A DNA stretch of 64,000 nucleotides from NCBI GenBank assembly GCA_036506275.1, contig DASXSB010000014.1:1-64000 (forward strand). The letters run 5' to 3'. Both the position numbers and the translations under genes were made by a program. The notes under the pieces are model-generated. The model did no database searches, was not told where the DNA came from, and worked only from the letters and a program-made list of their open reading frames with translations. This DNA is from DASXSB01 sp036506275 (lineage in GTDB: Bacteria; Methylomirabilota; Methylomirabilia; Rokubacteriales; CSP1-6). This document shows, piece after piece, positions 61,205 through 64,000 of the stretch (position 1 is its first letter; each line of letters begins with the position of its first letter).

Positions 61205-62778
61205 CGTCTGCCGTCCCCGACCCCGGAGTGCCGACCGGCGCGCTGCCGCTGCGGCTGGGCAGCGACAAGGACTTCGCGCGTGTCCGCGCCCTGTTCCGGG
61301 ATGCGAGCTTCGAGGAGCGCACGGTCTGCGAGCTGCTCGGGATCGACGACCCCTCCCTGATCGGCCGTGTCGACCCCGCCACGCCGCGCCTCGCCGACGC
61401 CAAGTCCCCCGTCCTGACCCTGCTCGTGCGGCTCTTTCTGTTCTTACAGTCGGTGCCCCGAGCCGACGTGGATCGGGTGATCGACGGGACGGCGAGGGAG
61501 GCGCTGCTCGCCCTCGATTTGCTGAGGCCCGTGGACGCCGCCGGCGGCGGGCCGTCCTACTACGCCCCCGTGTTCTTGAGTCCGGTCGCCGGTTTCGTGG
61601 TGGCGTCCGACCGGCACAGCAACCCCGACGGCTCACCCGCGATCGCCGCTCCCGACGCCGTCTTTCCCGCCATCTGGGGCGGGACGCTGCGCTTCCTGCG
61701 CGTGATCCCGAAGACGGACGCGGGGGCTGCGCTCGATCTCGGCGCCGGCTCCGGGATCGGCGCGTTCGTGCTCAGCCGACGGGCCCAGCGCGCGGTCGCC
61801 GCCGACATCACGGCTCGTGCCACTCACTTCGCCGCGTTCAACGCCGTGCTCAACGAGTGCCCGAACGTGGAGGCGCGGGAGGGCGACCTCTACGCGGCTG
61901 TCCCCGGGGAGACGTTCGATCGCATCGTCGCCCATCCGCCGTACGTCCCGTCGCTCGACACCGCGATGATCTTCCGCGACGGCGGCGAGACGGGCGAGGT
62001 TCTGGTGAGACGCATCATCGAAGGCCTCGACCGTCACCTGCGCCCGGGAGGAACGCTCTCGATCGTGTGCGCGGGCTGGGATACCGACAGCGGTCCCTTC
62101 GAGGCGCGCGCGCGGCTCTGGCTCGGCGCCTGCGACTCGGAATTCGACGTGATCTTCGCCTACACCAACGAGCTCTCGCCGCAGCAGCTCGCCACCCAGC
62201 TCGCGGGGCGGCGCCGCGGCGACGACGGCGGCGGGTTCGCGCGCTGGGACGACATCTTTCGCCGGGGCGGAATGCGCCGCCTGATGTACGGCGCGCTCGT
62301 CATGCAGCGCCGGCGGACGGGCGCGCGGGAAGCGCCGGGTACGCCGTTGACGGCGCGTGTACGGCTGAGCGCCAGCACCGATGGCGCCTGTTTCGAATCG
62401 GCGTTCCGCTGGTACGACTGGCTCCGGGCCACGCCCGTGTCCGAGGTGGTGGAGGCGCTGGGGCGTAGCCGCCCGCGCCTCTCGGAAGCGCTCCGGGTGC
62501 GCGTCACACACGTCCCACATTCCGGAATGCTGGTGCCGGCGGAGTTCGTGTTGGAGAGCGACCGCCCCTTCTTCGCGGAGACGCGGGTGGAGCCGTGGAT
62601 GGCAGCCGTGCTGGCGCAGCTCGACGGGGAGGCCACGGCCACCGCCGTCTACGCGAAGGCGCGGGAGGACGTGGTCATTCCGGAGTCGTTCGAGCACGCG
62701 GACTTCATCGGCTTCCTGGCGAAGGCGATCGAGCGGGGGTACGTGGACATGCCTCCGTCCATCCTGTCTCCCGCCTGA
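61201..62778 (+). CDS. SAM-dependent methyltransferase (HemK/Methyltransf_small-like)
   Basis: A 525-residue protein. An N-terminal helical domain leads to a Rossmann methyltransferase at about 170-310 with motif I ALDLGAGSGIGAFVLS and motif IV AHPPYVPSLD (an NPPY relative, so N-methylation of an amide or base is possible). The C-terminal 200 residues are a winged-helix-like region (FAETRVEPWMAAVLAQLDG). Target unknown. The start overlaps the lipoprotein gene, so they are co-translated. The 145 bases after it (62779-62923) hold a GC-rich stretch and the ribosome site of the next gene. Confidence 0.82.
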   Translation: MTSAVPDPGVPTGALPLRLGSDKDFARVRALFRDASFEERTVCELLGIDDPSLIGRVDPATPRLADAKSPVLTLLVRLFLFLQSVPRADVDRVIDGTAREALLALDLLRPVDAAGGGPSYYAPVFLSPVAGFVVASDRHSNPDGSPAIAAPDAVFPAIWGGTLRFLRVIPKTDAGAALDLGAGSGIGAFVLSRRAQRAVAADITARATHFAAFNAVLNECPNVEAREGDLYAAVPGETFDRIVAHPPYVPSLDTAMIFRDGGETGEVLVRRIIEGLDRHLRPGGTLSIVCAGWDTDSGPFEARARLWLGACDSEFDVIFAYTNELSPQQLATQLAGRRRGDDGGGFARWDDIFRRGGMRRLMYGALVMQRRRTGAREAPGTPLTARVRLSASTDGACFESAFRWYDWLRATPVSEVVEALGRSRPRLSEALRVRVTHVPHSGMLVPAEFVLESDRPFFAETRVEPWMAAVLAQLDGEATATAVYAKAREDVVIPESFEHADFIGFLAKAIERGYVDMPPSILSPA

Positions 62779-62923
62779 ACGGCGGCGTGTCGCGCTGGCA
62801 GCGGGCCACCCCGCCGCGACGGCCCCCGGCCCTGTAAGCCCTCTCAACTAAGCGATTCCTGGCGGACGTGGGAGTGGTCCCTTCCTTGCTCCTGGCCGGT
62901 ATGAAAGGAGGAGCGGAAGGGCG

Positions 62924-63325
62924 ATGCCGGCGCTCGGGATGTGGTCAACCCAGACGATCCTGCGTACCGTCCTGGTCGTCCACGACGAGCCGCAGACCCG
63001 GAGCCTCCTCTCCGAGCTGCTGACCCGCTGCGATTACGAGGTGGTGACGGCTGCCAACGGCGCGGAAGCGGTGGCCGCCCTCCGCGAAACGCCGCCCGAC
63101 GTGGTGCTCCTCGACCTCACGATCCCGGGTATGTCGGGCCTCGAGGTGATGGAGCGAATCCAAGCAGCGCGTCCGAGCACCCCGGTCATCGTCCTTTCCG
63201 GCTCTCCCGACGATTCCGCCGCGCTCGGCGCCGTGCGCATGGGCGCCTACGCCTACCTGCCGAAGCCGTTCGAGTTCGAGCACCTCCAGCGTCTGGTCGC
63301 GTCCGCTCTCGCCGCCCGGTCATAA
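62924..63325 (+). CDS. Single-domain response regulator
   Basis: A 133-residue receiver with no output domain. Phospho-acceptor Asp in VVLLDLTIPGMSG, Thr/Ser region VIVLSGSPDD and Lys in LPKPFEF are intact. The acidic pocket is HDE rather than DD, one acidic residue short, so magnesium binding may be changed. It would act as a phosphate relay or on a partner protein. No kinase is adjacent; AAAGGAGG lies some way upstream of the ATG. Confidence 0.85.
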   Translation: MPALGMWSTQTILRTVLVVHDEPQTRSLLSELLTRCDYEVVTAANGAEAVAALRETPPDVVLLDLTIPGMSGLEVMERIQAARPSTPVIVLSGSPDDSAALGAVRMGAYAYLPKPFEFEHLQRLVASALAARS

Positions 63326-63413
63326 ACTTCGTCCTTGACCGCCGCCCGCGGCCGGGGTATCGAGGTCGGGCGGCGACCCGGGGAAGCGCTCCCACCGCCC
63401 GAGAGGACGAACC

Positions 63414-64000
63414 ATGCAGCCCACGCGCGTCCGCCCCGCGCGGAGCCGCCACCCTCGTCACTGGTGGCTCATCGTGCTCGCCGCCACTGCGCTCGCGCTC
63501 GCCTCCGGGGAATCGCCGGCGGGGCCCTATCGCGAATACGAGATCCGCGTCACGGCGGACATGCCGGCCGCCCTCGCGCGCAATCCGACCGACAGCGACC
63601 TCATCCACGCCATCGCCTCGCTGATGACGACCAGGCTCGAGCTGCCGCTCCCGCCCAGCGTCCGCGCCTACGTCTACGTCAACGAGGCCACGCTCGTGGA
63701 CGGCCTCATCACGCTCGCGGGCGAGAAGAGCGAGGACGCCTGGGACCGTGGCCGTTTCGCGGCGGGCGTGGCCACGCGCGTGGGGATCTTCTTCCGCGGC
63801 GACTATCTCGCCCAGATGCACCTGCTCGCGCGGGCGGGACTCTTCGCGCACGAGCTCACGCACGTAAGCCAGCGCACGCTCGCCAAGAACCGCCGCGTCC
63901 GCGGCGACCAGTGGCTGCGGGAGGGTCACGCCGACTGGGTGAAGTTCCGCGTGCTCGATCTGCTCGGATTTCGTCGCTTCAGCGAGTCGCGGGACGAAGT
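63414..64000 (+). CDS. Membrane-anchored zinc metalloprotease-like protein (cut by window end)
   Basis: The first 195 residues are present. A signal/anchor near residues 17-32 (WWLIVLAATALALASG) is followed by a domain with the zinc motif HELTH at about residue 146, then REGHADWVKF with a likely third ligand Glu, a gluzincin pattern. The end lies outside the window. Substrate unknown. The ATG at 63414 has GAGAGGA upstream. Confidence 0.75.
   Translation, partial: MQPTRVRPARSRHPRHWWLIVLAATALALASGESPAGPYREYEIRVTADMPAALARNPTDSDLIHAIASLMTTRLELPLPPSVRAYVYVNEATLVDGLITLAGEKSEDAWDRGRFAAGVATRVGIFFRGDYLAQMHLLARAGLFAHELTHVSQRTLAKNRRVRGDQWLREGHADWVKFRVLDLLGFRRFSESRDE

Overview
The window is GC-rich, densely coded DNA with short intergenic gaps and many 4-8 base start/stop overlaps. 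An RND pump, a DUF748/AsmA-like envelope protein and a probable lipoprotein point to a Gram-negative cell. The mix of genes resembles soil and subsurface lineages such as Candidatus Rokubacteria/Methylomirabilota: branched-chain-amino-acid-type ABC operons with an embedded CoA ligase, orphan ABC binding proteins, xanthine-dehydrogenase-family enzymes, a zinc-ribbon/cyclase/AAA regulator, ECF sigma factors and a predicted selenoprotein. That placement is inference; there is no rRNA or marker gene to prove it. I saw no tRNA, rRNA, CRISPR array, insertion sequence or prophage. No stretch longer than about 300 bases lacks a gene.

Layout. 1-1886 (minus): a membrane sensor protein cut by the window edge and a metallo-beta-lactamase/receiver fusion. 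2043-2741 (plus): a MerB-like lyase whose reading frame continues through an in-frame UGA aligned with the catalytic Cys159 of MerB. A hairpin with a GGUC loop follows the UGA, so this is a predicted selenoprotein. 2913-11547: DUF748 protein, cyclase/AAA/TPR regulator, thioredoxin, two VOC proteins and a MoaD-like protein. 11633-15269 (minus): three-subunit molybdenum hydroxylase. 15366-21731: hybrid histidine kinase, a DNA ligase and LigD-type polymerase whose 3' ends overlap, and a cNMP-binding/thioredoxin-reductase-like flavoprotein. 22021-24348 (plus): molybdate/tungstate module (ModE-like HTH, Mop, ModA-like, TupA-like) with no permease or ATPase. 24373-27717: ECF42-type sigma factor, YciI, DoxX and a serine hydrolase. 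27842-29253: an Asp-box propeller coupled to a MoaD/ThiS-like protein. 29302-32839: ECF sigma, zinc-binding anti-sigma, TTHB210-like protein, cupredoxin and dihaem cytochrome c. 32826-38266 (minus): RND pump genes and a solute-binding protein.

38427-45348 is a chromate-resistance and oxidative-stress regulon. It holds a superoxide dismutase-rhodanese fusion (minus) and a divergent operon chrB, ornithine-cyclodeaminase-like, chrA, chrA, and ChrB_C fused to an ArsC-like domain. Both transcription units start from the same 38-bp promoter/operator design: TTGACA, 17 bp, TTTCAT, with a 26-bp element of three GAAAC/GTTTC half-sites that matches at 23 of 26 positions. A gene broken by a deletion and frameshift lies between them.

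45404-64000: SnoaL-like protein, a TPP-dependent enzyme coupled to an esterase/CxxCH fusion, an Ogt-AlkA repair fusion, an oligopeptide-type binding protein, a complete liv transporter operon with an acyl-CoA synthetase (52339-58950), a cation-diffusion facilitator, a lipoprotein/methyltransferase pair, a receiver-only protein and a metalloprotease cut by the window end.
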